Position numbers and translations under genes: made by a program. The notes beneath the pieces were generated by a model, which did no database searches, was not told where the DNA came from, and saw only the letters and a list, made by a program, of their open reading frames with translations. A DNA stretch of 13,141 nt. It comes from Omnitrophica WOR_2 bacterium GWA2_47_8. GTDB lineage: Bacteria; Omnitrophota; Gorgyraeia; Zapsychrales; GWA2-47-8. The stretch spans positions 1-13,141 of the forward strand of contig MHFY01000150.1 in NCBI GenBank assembly GCA_001805375.1, in the 5' to 3' direction. Below, one piece after another: positions 11,592 through 13,141 of the stretch; position 1 is the first letter of the stretch, and every line of letters begins with the position of its first letter.

Positions 11592-12638
11592 TCACCATTC
11601 TAAGGCTCCACCGGTCTGGTACTCGGTGACGCGGGTTTCGAAAAAGTTCTTTTCCTTCTTAAGATCAATAACTTCACTCATCCAGGGAAACGGATTTTCG
11701 GAATTATATTGTTTCGGCAAGTTGAGCCGTTCAAAACGCCGGTCCGCGATATACTGCACATATTCCTTCAAAAGATAAGTATTTAAGCCTAAGATGCCGT
11801 TGGGCAGGCATTCCTCGGCGTACTTATGCTCCAATCCGACCGCGGTTCGGATAAAACCGATGATCTCTTCTTTGAATGGTTCATCCCATACTTCGGGGTT
11901 TTCCGCGATGATGTTATTGATCAGTTCAATGCCGAAATTCATGTGGATACTTTCATCCCGAAGGATATATTGGATCTGCTCGCAGGTGCCGGGTAAACGA
12001 TTCTGCCGGCCGAAGGAAAGCATGGTGACAAATCCGCTGTAGAAGAATATGCCTTCCGTAATCACATAAAACCCGATCAAGTTTTTGACAAATTTCTGTA
12101 ACCCCTCTTTGGTCTTGGTGTCGACATTTTGGTCTAAAATACCGTCGGTACAGCTCATCGCGTATTGATCCTTGTTGTAAATGGCTTCCACTTCTCGGTA
12201 CATATTGAACATCTCCCCCTCATCCAAGGATAGTGATTGCACAATATACTGGAACGCGTGCACGTGAATGGCTTCTTCGAAGGCCTGGCGCAAAAGATAT
12301 TGCCGGCATTCCGGGTTATCGATCATTCTATAAACCGCCAAGACCAGGTTGTTACCGACCAAGGTCTCTGCGGTGGCGAAAAAACCAAAGGTGCGCTTGA
12401 CGATGTGGCGTTCTTCGGCGGTAAAGGCCTTGGCGTCTTTCCATTGCTCAATGTCTCGCTGCATGGAAACCTCACTGGGCATCCAGTGGTTGGCGCAGCC
12501 ATCCAGATAAAAATTCCACGCCCATTTATACTTGATGGGCACCAATTGATTGCAGTCTACCGTCCGGTCATTATTGATGATCTTTTTCTTATCAGCGGTG
12601 ATCCGCTCTTTTGACATGCGGAAACATGAGTTGGACAT
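11592..12638 (-). CDS. nrdB: Ribonucleotide reductase beta subunit, class Ic-like (Phe at the radical-Tyr site)
   Basis: A 348-residue ferritin-like radical-generating subunit that lets NrdA reduce ribonucleotides to deoxyribonucleotides. The metal ligands are clear and correctly spaced: E91, E122 and H125 (EEAIH), E195, E229 and H232 (RDESIH). The radical tyrosine of class Ia, four residues after the first ligand histidine, is here F129, and the first ligand is glutamate, not aspartate. Both features match the Chlamydia trachomatis class Ic enzyme (E89, F127), which uses a Mn(IV)/Fe(III) cofactor in place of a tyrosyl radical. The tail VTEYQTGGALEW carries Y340, the expected radical-transfer tyrosine, and binds NrdA. 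A good AAAGGAG ribosome binding site precedes the ATG. It follows nrdA after 97 bases containing seven-base repeats. Confidence 0.95.
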   Translation of the reverse strand: MSNSCFRMSKERITADKKKIINNDRTVDCNQLVPIKYKWAWNFYLDGCANHWMPSEVSMQRDIEQWKDAKAFTAEERHIVKRTFGFFATAETLVGNNLVLAVYRMIDNPECRQYLLRQAFEEAIHVHAFQYIVQSLSLDEGEMFNMYREVEAIYNKDQYAMSCTDGILDQNVDTKTKEGLQKFVKNLIGFYVITEGIFFYSGFVTMLSFGRQNRLPGTCEQIQYILRDESIHMNFGIELINNIIAENPEVWDEPFKEEIIGFIRTAVGLEHKYAEECLPNGILGLNTYLLKEYVQYIADRRFERLNLPKQYNSENPFPWMSEVIDLKKEKNFFETRVTEYQTGGALEW

Positions 12639-12660
12639 AACGTTCTCCTTTATAGAGGCG

Positions 12661-12727
12661 AGAAGTCAGAGGTCAGCAGTCTGAAATATTTCTCTTTTTT
12701 TCTGGCTTCTGATTTCCGATTTCTGAT
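12661..12727. repeat. Seven-base-periodic repeats between nrdA and nrdB, array 3
   Basis: Two in-register runs flank a T-rich stretch: AGAAGTC, AGAGGTC, AGCAGTC (12661-12681) and TTCTGGC, TTCTGAT, TTCCGAT, TTCTGAT (12700-12727). The sequence words differ from arrays 1 and 2, but the seven-base period is the same. The run ends eight bases from the nrdA stop codon. No gene or clear promoter is seen in this 97-base gap. Confidence 0.6.
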
Positions 12728-12735
12728 CTCTAGCG

Positions 12736-13140
12736 TTACTGGCATGCTTCACAATCTTCTTTAGGCTCCGCGCTTAATTTAGGCGCGAGCGATGCGTTGA
12801 CATGAGTACTGATGGTCTGCTGGTCTTCCAGTTTAGATTTTTCATTGATAACATGGCCGAATTCATCGCGTTCTCTGCGGCCGACGATATTGCCGACATA
12901 TTTGGCCTTGGTGATATCGACCGTGCTCTTTTCGATACGGGTCGCGCCCATGGAGCGTAGATAATAAGTCGTCTTTAAACCTTTTTCCCAACCGTACATA
13001 TACATATCGCTGACCTTCTGTCCGCTCGGTTTAGCTTGATAGAGGTTCAAGGATTGGCCCATATCGATCCATTTTTGACGGCGGCTGGCGGCTTCGATGA
13101 TCCACTCATAATCGATCTCAAAGGCGGTGACATATTTTTG
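12736..13140 (-). CDS. nrdA: Ribonucleotide reductase alpha subunit, C-terminal fragment
   Basis: The last 134 residues of the large catalytic subunit; the gene starts beyond the right edge of the window, since the frame stays open to 13140. The fragment begins QKYVTAFEIDYEWIIEAASRRQKWID, of which the DMGQSLNLY segment that follows and the later MYMYGWEKGLKTTYYLRSMGA are typical of the end of the class I barrel domain, including the YY pair (equivalent to E. coli Y730/Y731) in the radical-transfer path. The extreme C-terminus CEACQ carries the CxxC pair that re-reduces the active site and is itself reduced by thioredoxin or glutaredoxin; a CPYC glutaredoxin is encoded at 4318. The nrdA-nrdB order and the class Ic-like NrdB suggest that this is the matching NrdA subtype. 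Confidence 0.95.
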   Translation of the reverse strand, partial: QKYVTAFEIDYEWIIEAASRRQKWIDMGQSLNLYQAKPSGQKVSDMYMYGWEKGLKTTYYLRSMGATRIEKSTVDITKAKYVGNIVGRRERDEFGHVINEKSKLEDQQTISTHVNASLAPKLSAEPKEDCEACQ

Positions 13141-13141
13141 C

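Noticed and set aside
12237..12614. 125-codon open frame on the plus strand
   Set aside because: Antisense to nrdB, where the ligand residues E91, E122 and H125 are encoded; no own ribosome binding site or family resemblance.

Overview
This window is bacterial chromosome of moderate GC content, densely packed on both strands, with no rRNA, tRNA, CRISPR array or transposase that I can see. Glutathione synthesis, a BolA/CGFS-glutaredoxin set, a CIRCE heat-shock operator and a ribonucleotide reductase with class Ic features point to an uncultured, probably Gram-negative lineage. The short seven-base-periodic intergenic repeats remind me of genomes such as Candidatus Omnitrophota, but that is an impression and not a phylogenetic result.

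Layout. 1-274: the end of an ABC-2 transporter permease (+). 271-555: a BolA protein (-), convergent with it. 573-688: a repeat-rich gap that runs into the start codon of a dicarboxylate/amino acid:cation symporter (687-1922, +). 1923-2067: a promoter and a perfect palindrome. 2068-5154: a tight five-gene operon (+), gshA-gshB-glutaredoxin-bolA-grxD. 5156-7500: a convergent two-gene unit (-), a ThiI/MnmA-like PP-loop enzyme followed by an Mrp/ApbC Fe-S carrier ATPase. 7501-7632: divergent promoters. 7633-9857: ilvB-ilvN (+), acetolactate synthase. 9856-10034: repeats and hairpins. 10030-11406 (-): a 44-residue basic protein behind a CIRCE operator, a DUF4145 protein, and an IscU/NifU-like protein. 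11407-11591: CIRCE and several hairpins. 11592-end (-): nrdA (partial) followed by nrdB.

How the genes fit together. The core theme is low-molecular-weight thiol and iron-sulfur metabolism. GshA and GshB make glutathione. The CGFS glutaredoxin uses glutathione to bind a [2Fe-2S] cluster and normally partners with BolA proteins, of which there are two here. The convergent Mrp ATPase carries Fe-S clusters, the PP-loop enzyme has cysteine pairs that could handle sulfur or a cluster, and an IscU-like protein lies further along. The ribonucleotide reductase has phenylalanine where the radical tyrosine normally sits and glutamate as first metal ligand, which predicts a Mn/Fe-type (class Ic) enzyme.

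Most unusual points: (1) a near-perfect CIRCE operator in front of a 44-residue basic protein and a DUF4145 gene instead of a classical chaperone gene; (2) seven-base-periodic repeat arrays that touch start and stop codons; (3) three promoters whose -10 boxes lie so close to the start codon that the mRNAs would be leaderless or nearly so; (4) a PP-loop enzyme with an NFACT-R-like C-terminal region.
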